From Saprospiraceae bacterium (lineage in GTDB: Bacteria; Bacteroidota; Bacteroidia; Chitinophagales; Saprospiraceae), in NCBI GenBank assembly GCA_023268675.1, contig JALQTV010000003.1, positions 1 through 42,260 on the forward strand: 42,260 bases of DNA, read 5' to 3'. The notes under the pieces were generated by a model that was not told the DNA's origin, made no database searches, and saw nothing but the letters and a program-made list of their open reading frames with translations. Both the position numbers and the translations under genes were made by a program. Every line of letters begins with the position of its first letter. Within the stretch, counting starts at the first letter, position 1. Below are positions 18,955 to 28,342 of the stretch, one piece after another.

Positions 18955-21900
18955 ATGCAGGACAACAGAGCAAACTGGCAAATATGGATTGATACCGGAG
19001 GTACCTTTTCCGATTGTATTGCGATTTCCCCTGAGGGAGAAATGATTCGAATAAAGGTATTGAGCAGTTCGGCGATCAGAGGTACCCTTACCGGGCGCAA
19101 GGCTCCGGGGGTTTATACTTTTCGCCACAACTGGCGTTTTACCGGCAACCCTTTTCCGGGATTTACGGGTTTCTTGCTGCAAAACCCGGGGGATCGTTTC
19201 CGGGTTTTGGCGCTGGATACGGATCTCATGGAGGTTCAACTGGATAGAGATTTTTTGCTGGAGGAGGCAGCCGATTTCGAATTGTTTACCGGCGAGGAAG
19301 CTCCCGTTTTAGCCGCCAGGCTGGCTACAGGTACGCCTCCCGACAAAGATCTGCCGCCTATTGATATGCGTCTGGGCTCCACCAAAGGTACCAATGCACT
19401 GTTGGAGCACAAAGGGGCCAAGGTGACTTTGTTGATTACGGAAGGTTTCAAAGACTTGATTTTTATTGGTACCCAGCAACGCCCCAATCTGTTTCAGCTC
19501 AATGTGCCGGATCCCTTCTTGTTGTTTGATGAGGTGATTGAAGTGCCCGAGCGTTTGGATGCTTCCGGCGAGGTCATTTTGGAACTGACGGAAGAAGCGG
19601 CGGCTGCTGTCGCAAAAAAGGTAAGCAATGAGGTAGTTGCTGTCGCATTTTTACATGCTTATAGAAATCCGGCTCACGAAAAACTGATGGCTCAGGTGCT
19701 GGAAAATGCCGGGCTGACAGATATTTCCCTGTCCCACGTGCTATCTAATGCCATAAAAATTTACCCCAGAGCCCAGACGGCTCTTGTGAATGCCTACCTT
19801 TCGCCCATCATCAACGCTTACCTGGGAAGCATCCGGAACAGTCTGGACCTTGGCGATGCCGATCGTCAGCGCAGGCTTAGGGTGATGACCAGTGCGGGCG
19901 GACTTGTAGATGCTGCTTTTTTCCAGCCTAAGGACAGCCTGTTGAGTGGCCCTGCCGGCGGAGTAGTCGGAGCAGCGAACATAGCAGCAGACCTGGGATA
20001 TCAGAAAGTACTGAGTTTTGATATGGGCGGTACCAGCACCGATACAGCCAGGTACGATGGCAGTATGGACTACGATTTTATAACCCGTATCGGTGGCATT
20101 GAAATGTCCAGTCCCACAGTAGCTATTGAAACGGTAGCTGCCGGAGGCGGTTCGATTTGTAGTTTTGACGGGTACAAACTCACTGTTGGTCCCGAAAGTG
20201 CAGGCGCGAGTCCCGGACCTGCTTGTTATGGTGCCGGTGGCCCACTGACCATCACCGATGTCAACCTGCTGATGGGCAAGTTGGATAGTGCTGAGATGGG
20301 GATTCCGGTTAGCAAAGCTGCTGCCGAAAAGGCGCTGGAAGCTTTGCAAAGCTTGATTTTGGAACAAAGTGGGATTGCTTTTGAAGCGAAAGACCTGCTT
20401 CGCGGGTTTGAGCAGATTGCCAATGAAAAAATGGCAGAAGCCATCCGGGGTATTTCAGTGAAGAAGGGTTTTGATCCCCGGACTTATACCCTCTTGGCTT
20501 TTGGCGGGGCCGGTGGATTACATGCCTGTTCAGTGGCCGCCCTGCTGGGGATAGACGAAGTGATTGTGCCTTATGACGCGGGCTTGCTAAGTGCTTATGG
20601 TATTGGACATGCCCGTGTAGAGCGGATGGCCGGGTATCAGGTGTTGGATAGCTGGGATGCCTTTCGGCCAAAACTGGATGAGGTGAGAACATCGCTGGAA
20701 CAGGAAGTATTCCGTCAGTTGATTGCGGAGGGGTGCGATGAGGATGCTCTGGCTATTGACAAAGTTTCTTTGTTTTTGCGTCTGAAAGGACAAGAATACG
20801 CTTTGGAAGTGCCCTGGCAAAATGATTTGGCGATGATTCCAGAAAGATTTGAGCGTGCTTACAAAAAGCTGTTTGGATACTTTCCTGATAACCGTGGCCT
20901 CGAAGTAGAAAGCCTTAAAGTGATCGGGTATTACCAGCCACCAAAGATCAGCCGCTTTTCCGGTACCTGTGCGAGCTATGATCCGCAGCCCTTTAAAAAG
21001 AACTTTGTTCCGATACTTGATCGCGAGATACCTGTTTTTCGATGGGATGACCTGAATTGTGGTGCGCAGATCAAGGGACCGGCTATCCTGCTGAACCCCA
21101 CTTCTACGGTATATGTAGATGGTACCTGGGAATTGAATATCCAGGAAAACCAGCATGCAGTGATAACCAACCTGATGCAGCAGAAGAGTCATGCCAAACC
21201 TGAAAACGAACTCATAGAACTAGAGCTTTTCACCAATCGGTTTTCGGCGATAGCCGATGAAATGGGAGCTCAGTTGCAGCGCACTTCTATTTCTGTTAAC
21301 ATCAAGGAGCGGCTGGACTTTTCCTGCGCCATACTGGATCAGCATGCGCGACTGCTTGTAAATGCGCCGCACATCCCTGTTCATTTGGGAAGTCTGGGCA
21401 TTTGCGCACGCCTGGTGTTGGACAAGCTTCCCATGGAAGAAGGAGATGTAGTCATCACCAATCACCCCAAATACGGGGGATCCCATTTGCCGGATATTAC
21501 CCTGATGAGTCCGGTATTTGATGACAGGCGACACCTGATTGGTTACGTCATCAACAGGGCGCACCATGCCGAATTGGGAGGCAAACGTCCGGGATCCATG
21601 CCTCCGGATGCTAAAAACCTGGAAGAAGAGGGCATTGTCATTCCCCCTACTTATCTGGTAAAAAAGGGACAGGTACAGTGGCGTCTGATGCGCTCCTTGC
21701 TTTGCGGTGGTGCGTATCCGAGCCGCTCGGCAGACGAAAACATAGCAGATATCAACGCGGCCCTGGCTTCCCTGCGAAGGGGAAGTGAAGCGTTGAAAGA
21801 CCTGGTTAGGCAATATGGCCTTGAAAAGGTGCATACTTACATGCAAAAACTTAAGGACAATGCTGCAGCCATCCTGCAGGAGCACATCCAGGCCTGGGAG

Positions 21901-22761
21901 GGACAGGTATTCAGTGCCGAAGAATCGCTGGATGACGGCCACGTCATAAAAGTAACTGTAAGCGTCCGTGAGGGTCATGCGGATTTTGACTTCACCGGCA
22001 CTTCTGAAGTTCATCCCGGAAACCTGAATGCCAATGTGTCTATTGTTTACAGTGCGGTATTGTACGTGCTCAGACTTTTGTGTCAAAAGCCCATTCCTCT
22101 GAATGAAGGGCTGATGCAGAAAGTAAGCATACAACTGCCTGACTCCTCTTTTTTACATCCCGTATTTCCTGATGTTCCCTCGGATTGTCCGGCTGTAGTA
22201 GGTGGCAATACCGAGGTAAGTCAGCGATTGGTAGATACCTTGTTGAAGGCCCTTAGATTGTCGGCTTGCAGTCAGGGAACCATGAATAACTTTTTGTTTG
22301 GCAACGACACTTTCGGATATTATGAAACCATTTGTGGAGGTACAGGTGCCGGGCCGGGTTTTCGCGGGCGTTCGGCAGTCCATCAACACATGACCAATAC
22401 CCGGATTACAGATGCCGAAGACATGGAATTGAAATACCCGGTCAGGCTGCAACGCTTTGCTGTAAGAAAAGCTTCCGGAGGAAGAGGACAGTGGCCCGGG
22501 GGGGATGGAATTATCCGGGAGGTAGCATTTCTCGAACCTGTCGAAATGACCATCCTGAGCCAGCATCGGGTAATCAGTCCTTTTGGAATGGAAGGAGGGC
22601 AACCCGGTGCTACCGGAGAGCAATACATTATCCGGAAAGACGGAACAAGGATCCGCTTGTCCGGAGTTGACAGTGCAGCACTTCAACCCGGAGATCGGGT
22701 GTTGATTCTCACTCCAGGTGGTGGTGCCTGGGGCAGTGAAAAAGAAGGCAGTGATGAATAA
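18955..22761 (+). CDS. 5-oxoprolinase-like fused hydantoinase A/B protein
   Basis: 1268 aa; N-term HyuA/oxoprolinase (WIDTGGTFSDCIA, LRLGSTKGTNALLE-like, FDMGGTSTDTARYDG), C-term hydantoinase B (FSAIADEMGAQLQRTSISVNIKERLDFSCAILD, GGTGAGPGFRGRSAVHQHMTNTRITDAEDME). Confidence 0.92.
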   Translation: MQDNRANWQIWIDTGGTFSDCIAISPEGEMIRIKVLSSSAIRGTLTGRKAPGVYTFRHNWRFTGNPFPGFTGFLLQNPGDRFRVLALDTDLMEVQLDRDFLLEEAADFELFTGEEAPVLAARLATGTPPDKDLPPIDMRLGSTKGTNALLEHKGAKVTLLITEGFKDLIFIGTQQRPNLFQLNVPDPFLLFDEVIEVPERLDASGEVILELTEEAAAAVAKKVSNEVVAVAFLHAYRNPAHEKLMAQVLENAGLTDISLSHVLSNAIKIYPRAQTALVNAYLSPIINAYLGSIRNSLDLGDADRQRRLRVMTSAGGLVDAAFFQPKDSLLSGPAGGVVGAANIAADLGYQKVLSFDMGGTSTDTARYDGSMDYDFITRIGGIEMSSPTVAIETVAAGGGSICSFDGYKLTVGPESAGASPGPACYGAGGPLTITDVNLLMGKLDSAEMGIPVSKAAAEKALEALQSLILEQSGIAFEAKDLLRGFEQIANEKMAEAIRGISVKKGFDPRTYTLLAFGGAGGLHACSVAALLGIDEVIVPYDAGLLSAYGIGHARVERMAGYQVLDSWDAFRPKLDEVRTSLEQEVFRQLIAEGCDEDALAIDKVSLFLRLKGQEYALEVPWQNDLAMIPERFERAYKKLFGYFPDNRGLEVESLKVIGYYQPPKISRFSGTCASYDPQPFKKNFVPILDREIPVFRWDDLNCGAQIKGPAILLNPTSTVYVDGTWELNIQENQHAVITNLMQQKSHAKPENELIELELFTNRFSAIADEMGAQLQRTSISVNIKERLDFSCAILDQHARLLVNAPHIPVHLGSLGICARLVLDKLPMEEGDVVITNHPKYGGSHLPDITLMSPVFDDRRHLIGYVINRAHHAELGGKRPGSMPPDAKNLEEEGIVIPPTYLVKKGQVQWRLMRSLLCGGAYPSRSADENIADINAALASLRRGSEALKDLVRQYGLEKVHTYMQKLKDNAAAILQEHIQAWEGQVFSAEESLDDGHVIKVTVSVREGHADFDFTGTSEVHPGNLNANVSIVYSAVLYVLRLLCQKPIPLNEGLMQKVSIQLPDSSFLHPVFPDVPSDCPAVVGGNTEVSQRLVDTLLKALRLSACSQGTMNNFLFGNDTFGYYETICGGTGAGPGFRGRSAVHQHMTNTRITDAEDMELKYPVRLQRFAVRKASGGRGQWPGGDGIIREVAFLEPVEMTILSQHRVISPFGMEGGQPGATGEQYIIRKDGTRIRLSGVDSAALQPGDRVLILTPGGGAWGSEKEGSDE

Positions 22762-23773
22762 ACTACCACCCATCATAGAATGTGTGCCCAACTTTAGTGA
22801 GGGAAGGGACAAGGCCGTCATAGACGCTATTGCTCAGGCTATTTCTGCAGTTGAAGGAGTCAAACTGATGCATGTGGACATGGGCGAAGATGCGAATCGT
22901 ACGGTGATGACCTTTGCAGGGGATCCGGAAGCGGTCGTGAAGGCAGCTTTTGAGGCGATTCGGATAGCTTCCGAAAAGATCGATATGCGTAGTCAGACAG
23001 GTGCCCACCCCAGAATAGGTGCTACGGATGTATGTCCTTTGATTCCGGTAGCTAACATTTCTCTGGAAGAAGTAGTGGTTTATGCTCGCGAACTTGGTCA
23101 GAAAGTAGGAGAGGAATTAGGTATTCCGGTATTTTTGTACGAAGCAGCTGCTACAGTGTCGGAGAGAAAAAACCTGGCGACGATCCGTTCCGGAGATTAT
23201 GAGGGACTGGCAGTTAAATTGAAGGACCCTAACTGGAAACCTGATTTCGGTTCCACGGCCTTCAATGCCCGCGCGGGTGCTACGGTCATCGGTGCCCGGG
23301 ATTTTTTGCTGGCGTACAATGTAAATCTCAATACCCGATCCCTGGCCCTGGCAAAGGCCATTGCCGCAGAAATCCGGGAATCTGGACGAATTACCATAGA
23401 AAATGGCAAAAAGATCCGCATTTCTGGTAGGTGTAAAGCGGTCAAAGCGATAGGATGGTACATGGAAAGTTTCGGATTGGCTCAGGTATCTATGAATCTG
23501 GTCAACAGACATATTACTCCTTTGCATATCGCTTTTGAGACTTGCCGGGAAATTGCAGCCATGCATGGGGTGGAAGTTACCGGTTCCGAACTCATTGGCA
23601 TGGTTCCCCTTCAGGTTTTTGTAGATGCTGGCATTTATTTTGCACAAAAGCAAGCGCTGCATCCCGCTGAATTATCCGAATCAGAACTTATTGCTATTGC
23701 TGTACAATCTCTTGGACTGGATGCCTTGGGGCCTTTTAGTGCCCGGGATCGGATTATTGAGTATCAACTGTGA
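22754..23773 (+). CDS. ftcD: Glutamate formimidoyltransferase (stand-alone, no cyclodeaminase domain)
   Basis: IECVPNFSEGRDKAVIDAIAQAI, RSQTGAHPRIGATDVCPLIPV, FGSTAFNARAGATVIGARDFLLAYNVNLNT; 8-bp overlap with the upstream gene. Confidence 0.93.
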   Translation: MNKLPPIIECVPNFSEGRDKAVIDAIAQAISAVEGVKLMHVDMGEDANRTVMTFAGDPEAVVKAAFEAIRIASEKIDMRSQTGAHPRIGATDVCPLIPVANISLEEVVVYARELGQKVGEELGIPVFLYEAAATVSERKNLATIRSGDYEGLAVKLKDPNWKPDFGSTAFNARAGATVIGARDFLLAYNVNLNTRSLALAKAIAAEIRESGRITIENGKKIRISGRCKAVKAIGWYMESFGLAQVSMNLVNRHITPLHIAFETCREIAAMHGVEVTGSELIGMVPLQVFVDAGIYFAQKQALHPAELSESELIAIAVQSLGLDALGPFSARDRIIEYQL

Positions 23774-23782
23774 GAAGCGTGT

Positions 23783-24706
23783 CTATGGTTCTTTTCTTTG
23801 CTCCATCTCCTCTATAATTGCAGCCACTTCCGTTTCCGGGGCAGCTACCAAGCGGCTGATCAGATTCAGAGGGAGACCTTCTTCAAAATAGGCCTTGTAG
23901 ATTACTTCCCTTTTTTTCTTTTCCAAGCCTTCTTCACGACTTTTCGTGACCGTCGCTTCATAGTGAGAGATAAATTCTTTAGCCATCCTGGGATCTGTTT
24001 TCTGAATGATTGAAATAAGGTCTTTTTCTTTGGGAACCAGCTCCCATAAATATAACAAAATTACCTGTCTGTGGTGATAGTTGCTGGCTTGGCTCAGCGC
24101 CGAAACAATGGTTTTTATTCTCTTTAACAAAGCATCGGGATGATGACTGTATTTCTTTGTCAGCAATACAGACAGCAACAGAGCGTCTTCCAATTGCAAC
24201 AAAGAGGATTCCTCGAGGTCATGGGTATTGATGAATACCCAGTCAAACTCCGGAACATAATTCAACTCAGCTACATAAACGCCGGAAAACCCTGCTCGTA
24301 TCTTTTTAAGATCCCACCGATCTCTACCATGATAGAAAATCACGGGAATAATCGGAGCCAAAGACTTGTTATTGATGATTTGATCTACATATCCATTCGA
24401 TAAATACCTCATGAGTTGATACGGAAGCTTTTCGTCTTTGTAGCTTTTGTGCTCTAAGAGCAATACCAGTTTGGCCGATACTTCCGATTTATCGCTATAG
24501 GGTACCTCAAAAACAACATCTGCAAAATGCTCGGAAAGTTGATTGTCCACATAACTGGATTTGGTCAGCGACAAGCGGTTTATATCCAGTTTTTCGCGGA
24601 GCTCTAATGGCAATAAATACTCAAAAAAACCTCGTGAAAAGGAGAGGTCTGTCATCAGGTGTTTCATCAACTGATCGTGCCGGGGACGTATGTTTTTTTC
24701 TGACAT
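23783..24706 (-). CDS. Rpn family recombination-promoting nuclease / PD-(D/E)XK putative transposase
   Basis: RPRHDQLMKHLMTDLSFSRGFFEYLLP, FADVVFEVPY and LVLLLEHKSYKD (D...ExK-type core), long helical C-terminus. Confidence 0.85.
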   Translation of the reverse strand: MSEKNIRPRHDQLMKHLMTDLSFSRGFFEYLLPLELREKLDINRLSLTKSSYVDNQLSEHFADVVFEVPYSDKSEVSAKLVLLLEHKSYKDEKLPYQLMRYLSNGYVDQIINNKSLAPIIPVIFYHGRDRWDLKKIRAGFSGVYVAELNYVPEFDWVFINTHDLEESSLLQLEDALLLSVLLTKKYSHHPDALLKRIKTIVSALSQASNYHHRQVILLYLWELVPKEKDLISIIQKTDPRMAKEFISHYEATVTKSREEGLEKKKREVIYKAYFEEGLPLNLISRLVAAPETEVAAIIEEMEQRKEP

Positions 24707-24853
24707 GCCTTAAAGTTAAGAAACAACACATTGCCTTGATAATGTGTGTCTTAACCTGTCTTTCTTTGTCCGAAAAAGGACAAAAAGTTCACAAGCCCAT
24801 TTCTAAGGAATTGAGCTTGTTTAGACTTTTGGTTATTTCAATGACAGTTTTTG

Positions 24854-26179
24854 TCACTTCACCACCAATATCTTTCGATTAACCGGGTACAGCCATTCTA
24901 TGCCCCTGGTGGTGACGATGGCATCTTCCTCTAAGGGTATTCGAAGTTTCTTGCCGCCCCATTCCGGTATTTTGGTATAGGCAAACAACTCTATGGAAAG
25001 GAGGTTGCTTGGTTTGATTTCATAGCCAAGTCTTACCGGATTGAAGAAAGCAATAGAGGGGCCTATGCCGTGTCCCCAATTGCCTACCGAATGGCAACCT
25101 ATCATGACATCTGTGATATCATCGTCACTGGGTTGGTTGAAGGTGGTCATGGCTCCGAAACCGGCATCGCGGAGTGCCTGGTGGATACTTTGCTCAGCTT
25201 CTTTGGCAGTCATGCCTGCTTTGATGGTTCCGGTGATGACTTGCCGGGCTTTCAGTCCTTGTTCATAGGCAATTCGGAAGCTTTCGGGAACTTCGGTTTC
25301 TCCTTCTTTGAGCACGTATGCTACCCTTTTCATATCGGTATAAAAATTCATCAAGCCTACTCCCCAGTCTATCATGAGGATGTCTCCCCGTTGGATAATT
25401 CGATCACTTGAGGTCGCTTCGATGCCATCTGGTCCGGTGATATAAACAGAGGGCATGCCGAAAGAGGTACCCAGGTTATTTTTGTGAAGTTCTTCCATCA
25501 TCCACCAGGCCACATCTTCGAGTGTGGTAATACCCGGAGTAATTACAGCATTGGATAATGCTTTTTCTGCAATCTGGTAGGACAATTCTCCAGCTTCCGC
25601 GAAAGCTGCAATTTCACTGGCCACGCGTCGCGATCTGAAGTCAGAGGTGAGTTTTTCTGCAGAAACAAAGCGGTTTGCATATTTTTCTCCCAATATTTCG
25701 CTTAGCTCGAGAAATTCGGAGTAGGAAAGGCCGTCTGCTCCACCAAAATTTTTGGAATAGTTGAGACCTATCTTTTGGGGGTTTCTGGTTTTGACAAAGT
25801 CAGATAGTTCCGAAGCACTACCGAAATAGTCATAAACGCCGCCTTCTTCCAAAAGGTAGCCACTCATTCCGAGGGCAGCTCTCTCTATTCTGCCTTCTCC
25901 TTTGTCAAAAAATACATAGTACCCATTTTGGGAAGTGTATCCGCCACCCATGTCTGCCCAGAGGGGATCGTAATCGCCCTCGCGGTTGGTAATGATCCAC
26001 ATATCTATGCCGTTTTCGCGCATGACCTCGGGCAATATCAAATCAAATTTGTCAGCACGTATGCTGTTCATTTTTCGCCATCGGCGATGTGCTTCCTGTG
26101 CAGCAAGTTCTGTCGGCAATATACCCGGAAGCAATGCCATACAAAAAAGGAGGGAGCAGAATCGGGTTAAGGAGTGCAT
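24854..26179 (-). CDS. Exported M24 family (Xaa-Pro peptidase-like) metallopeptidase
   Basis: Signal peptide MHSLTRFCSLLFCMALLPGILPTELAAQ; LMIDWGVGLMNFYTDMKRVAY, GHGIGPSIAFF, LSIELFAY, IPLEEDAIVT supply D/D/H/E/E ligands. Confidence 0.85.
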   Translation of the reverse strand: MHSLTRFCSLLFCMALLPGILPTELAAQEAHRRWRKMNSIRADKFDLILPEVMRENGIDMWIITNREGDYDPLWADMGGGYTSQNGYYVFFDKGEGRIERAALGMSGYLLEEGGVYDYFGSASELSDFVKTRNPQKIGLNYSKNFGGADGLSYSEFLELSEILGEKYANRFVSAEKLTSDFRSRRVASEIAAFAEAGELSYQIAEKALSNAVITPGITTLEDVAWWMMEELHKNNLGTSFGMPSVYITGPDGIEATSSDRIIQRGDILMIDWGVGLMNFYTDMKRVAYVLKEGETEVPESFRIAYEQGLKARQVITGTIKAGMTAKEAEQSIHQALRDAGFGAMTTFNQPSDDDITDVMIGCHSVGNWGHGIGPSIAFFNPVRLGYEIKPSNLLSIELFAYTKIPEWGGKKLRIPLEEDAIVTTRGIEWLYPVNRKILVVK

Positions 26180-26210
26180 AGTAGTTTGGTTTATTGAATG
26201 ATGTATTTTT

Positions 26211-26780
26211 TTAGGGACTTAATTTAAGTGCGCGTTTGAATTCATCCATTTTGATTTCCCCCTGCCATCTTTGAATCAGGGTGCCGTCTCTTCCAATGAG
26301 CAGGTAGTCAGGATAATAGTTGCCCAGTCCAATGCGGTTTTTAAAACGGTTAGGATAGGGGTGGTTGTCTTGTATATGTTGCCAGGATAGTTGTTCTTTT
26401 TTAATGAAGGCTTTGAGGGTTGTCAGTTTTTCATCAATGGATATACTCAGGATATAGACTTTCCCTTTGCGGTGTATTTTTTTGAGCAGCGGATTATTTT
26501 CCCGGCAGGGAGGACAGGCCGTAAACCAAAAATCAAGCAGTACGGGTTTTTCCGATAGGAGATCATCCAGTTCCAGAGGATTCAGGTGGATGTCAAGTAA
26601 GTACAGATTGGGTACCTCCATTCCTTCTTTCCAGCCGTATTGAGTGGAGGGATAGGTCAGCGTATCCCAGAGAATGGTTCGGGGAATGTTGGAAAATTGA
26701 GCCTGCAGACCCGGTTGCAAGCCTGTAATTAGCAAGGTCGGAAGGAGGACGTTCCGCAAAAAAATTTTTGTTGCTGACAT
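26211..26780 (-). CDS. TlpA-family thioredoxin-like protein
   Basis: FWFTACPPCRENNPLLKKI redox motif; signal peptide from the internal Met (MSATKIFLRNVLLPTLLITGLQPGLQAQ). Confidence 0.82.
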   Translation of the reverse strand: MSATKIFLRNVLLPTLLITGLQPGLQAQFSNIPRTILWDTLTYPSTQYGWKEGMEVPNLYLLDIHLNPLELDDLLSEKPVLLDFWFTACPPCRENNPLLKKIHRKGKVYILSISIDEKLTTLKAFIKKEQLSWQHIQDNHPYPNRFKNRIGLGNYYPDYLLIGRDGTLIQRWQGEIKMDEFKRALKLSP

Positions 26781-26877
26781 AAAATGGGTGAATATCCGGC
26801 ACATTAAGTTAGGGAATAATGCCCCCATTTGGAAATGCTGCTACGTGATTTTGGTGAAAAATAATTCAAAGCCGGAT

Positions 26878-26933
26878 TGATTTTTTAATTAGATGTTGTT
26901 ACATTTGTTGTAAATACATTAATTAAAAAATCA
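26878..26933. promoter_or_regulatory. Nested palindrome (23 paired bp, 5-nt apex) overlapping a predicted yceI promoter
   Basis: tgattttttaatta-g-atgt-tg-ttaca-tttgt-tgtaa-at-acat-taattaaaaaatca; contains TACATTTG (TAnnTTTG -7 type) at 26900-26907 with TTG at 26877-26879, 20 bp upstream. Confidence 0.65.
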
Positions 26934-26940
26934 CTTAATT

Positions 26941-27471
26941 ATGGCAACTGCAACCAAATGGGTAATTGATCCTGCGCACAGCGTAGTAGAATTCAAAGTA
27001 AAACACCTGGTAATTTCTACGGTAACCGGTAAATTCAAAAAATTCGAAGGTTCTCTGGAAGCAGCATCCGATGATTTCGACGGAGCAAAAGCAAGCTTCA
27101 GCCTTGATGTGGATAGCATAGACACCAACGTAGCTGATAGGGATGCTCACCTGAAAAGCGATGACTTTTTTGCGGCAGATCGTTTTCCAAATATTGTATT
27201 CGAAGGCACATTGAGCAAAAAAGGCAGCGATGACTATGTGCTTACAGGAAACCTCACCATGCGCGACGTAACGAAAGAGGTTAGCCTGGAGGTTGAACAT
27301 GGCGGTATTATGGTCGATGGATATGGCCAGACCAAAGCGGGATTTGAGATTGAAGGAAAGGTCAACCGAAAGGAGTTTGGTTTGCAGTGGGATATGGTGA
27401 CCGAAGCAGGTGGGGTGGTTGTTTCAGATCAGGTTAAGTTAAGTTTGAACATTCAGTTGTTGAAAGTCTGA
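26941..27471 (+). CDS. YceI family protein (lipocalin-like)
   Basis: WVIDPAHSVVEFKVKHLVISTVTGKFKKFEG...DRDAHLKSDDFFAADRFPNIVFEG...LTMRDVTKEV. Confidence 0.95.
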   Translation: MATATKWVIDPAHSVVEFKVKHLVISTVTGKFKKFEGSLEAASDDFDGAKASFSLDVDSIDTNVADRDAHLKSDDFFAADRFPNIVFEGTLSKKGSDDYVLTGNLTMRDVTKEVSLEVEHGGIMVDGYGQTKAGFEIEGKVNRKEFGLQWDMVTEAGGVVVSDQVKLSLNIQLLKV

Positions 27472-27479
27472 CAATTTTG

Positions 27480-27511
27480 CCGGAGTATCTGCAAATCAGC
27501 AGATACTCCGG
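27480..27511. terminator. Bidirectional intrinsic terminator between convergent yceI and the DUF1801 gene
   Basis: Perfect 13-bp stem ccggagtatctgc / gcagatactccgg with 6-nt loop aaatca; T-rich on the right (tacttatttttc), A/T-rich on the left. Confidence 0.85.
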
Positions 27512-27514
27512 TAC

Positions 27515-27865
27515 TTATTTTTCTTCGAGCGTTTTCTTTCTTTGCCTGACAATGTCCCTTATGAGTTGTTCGGGTAACTCCCGATCCATTGGCAATTGCA
27601 CGGCTCCTTTCGAATATTTTAGCCCGCACGCTTCGAAACGCGACTGAAAGGCTACTATCCCGGAAGAAGTAGGGTAAAGTCCAATATGTTTTTTGGCAGC
27701 GCCGAAATATACCAGAGGACCTTTCAGTTTGTAAGCCGGCATGCCATAACTGATTTCCTCTGTCGCTTCGGGAGCCTCTTCTTGTATCCATTTGCGCAGC
27801 TGTTGTAGCAATAGCTGTACTTCCTTTGAAAATTTGCCAATGTAAGCATCTACTGTATCAGCCAT
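27515..27865 (-). CDS. DUF1801 (YdhG-like) domain protein
   Basis: VQLLLQQLRKWIQEEAPEATEEISYGMPAYKLKGPLVYFGAAKKHIGLYP. Confidence 0.88.
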   Translation of the reverse strand: MADTVDAYIGKFSKEVQLLLQQLRKWIQEEAPEATEEISYGMPAYKLKGPLVYFGAAKKHIGLYPTSSGIVAFQSRFEACGLKYSKGAVQLPMDRELPEQLIRDIVRQRKKTLEEK

Positions 27866-27871
27866 CCGGTA

Positions 27872-28342
27872 TTAATTGGTGAGTGTGTCGAGGATAGCTG
27901 CAGTAGGGTGTTGTTCTCTTGATCTTGCATGATCAAGAGCAGTCATGCCTTGTTGGTCACGAATATTGGGGTCTGCGCCGTTTGCAAGAAGTAGCCGGAC
28001 CATTTCTTCTTTCCCAAACATGGCCGCAAAAATCAAGGGGGTGGTTTGGCCGCTATTGACGGCATTTACGTCGGCTCCTGCTTCGATGAGCGCTTTTGCA
28101 ACCCCGGTATATCCTTTGAAACAGACACCCATAAGGGCTGTGTTGCCTGCCATGTCCCGTGCATCGATTTCGGGCTTGTGCTGTAGCAGCAGGTCAATGA
28201 TGGCCGGGTTGCCCAAATAGGTAGCGAGTAGGAGGGGGCTGGAACCGCGTTCGTCTTTTTGGCGGAGGCTTTCAGGTGATTGTTTGAGTATTTCCTCTAC
28301 CGCATTTGCATCCTGGTTTTTGATGGCATCAAAGATATTCAT
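27872..28342 (-). CDS. Ankyrin repeat protein
   Basis: Repeats such as GNTALMGVCFKGYTGVAKALIEAGADVNAVNSGQTTPLIFAAMFGKEEMVRLLLANGADPNIRDQQGMTALDHA; in-frame Met at 28342. Confidence 0.9.
   Translation of the reverse strand: MNIFDAIKNQDANAVEEILKQSPESLRQKDERGSSPLLLATYLGNPAIIDLLLQHKPEIDARDMAGNTALMGVCFKGYTGVAKALIEAGADVNAVNSGQTTPLIFAAMFGKEEMVRLLLANGADPNIRDQQGMTALDHARSREQHPTAAILDTLTN

Noticed and set aside
19741-22821. Several 200-300 aa minus-strand ORFs (19741..20367, 20587..21192, 21220..22134, 22153..22821)
   Set aside because: All lie antisense within the 5-oxoprolinase/ftcD genes and have composition typical of shadow ORFs.
24765-24784. 7-bp hairpin TTTGTCC-gaaaaa-GGACAAA as a terminator for the M24 gene
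   Set aside because: Short stem without a clear T tract on the transcribed side; insufficient support to list as a feature.
24607-24882. 91-aa plus-strand ORF upstream of the Rpn gene
   Set aside because: Overlaps the Rpn 5' end and M24 3' end on the other strand; no recognisable domain.
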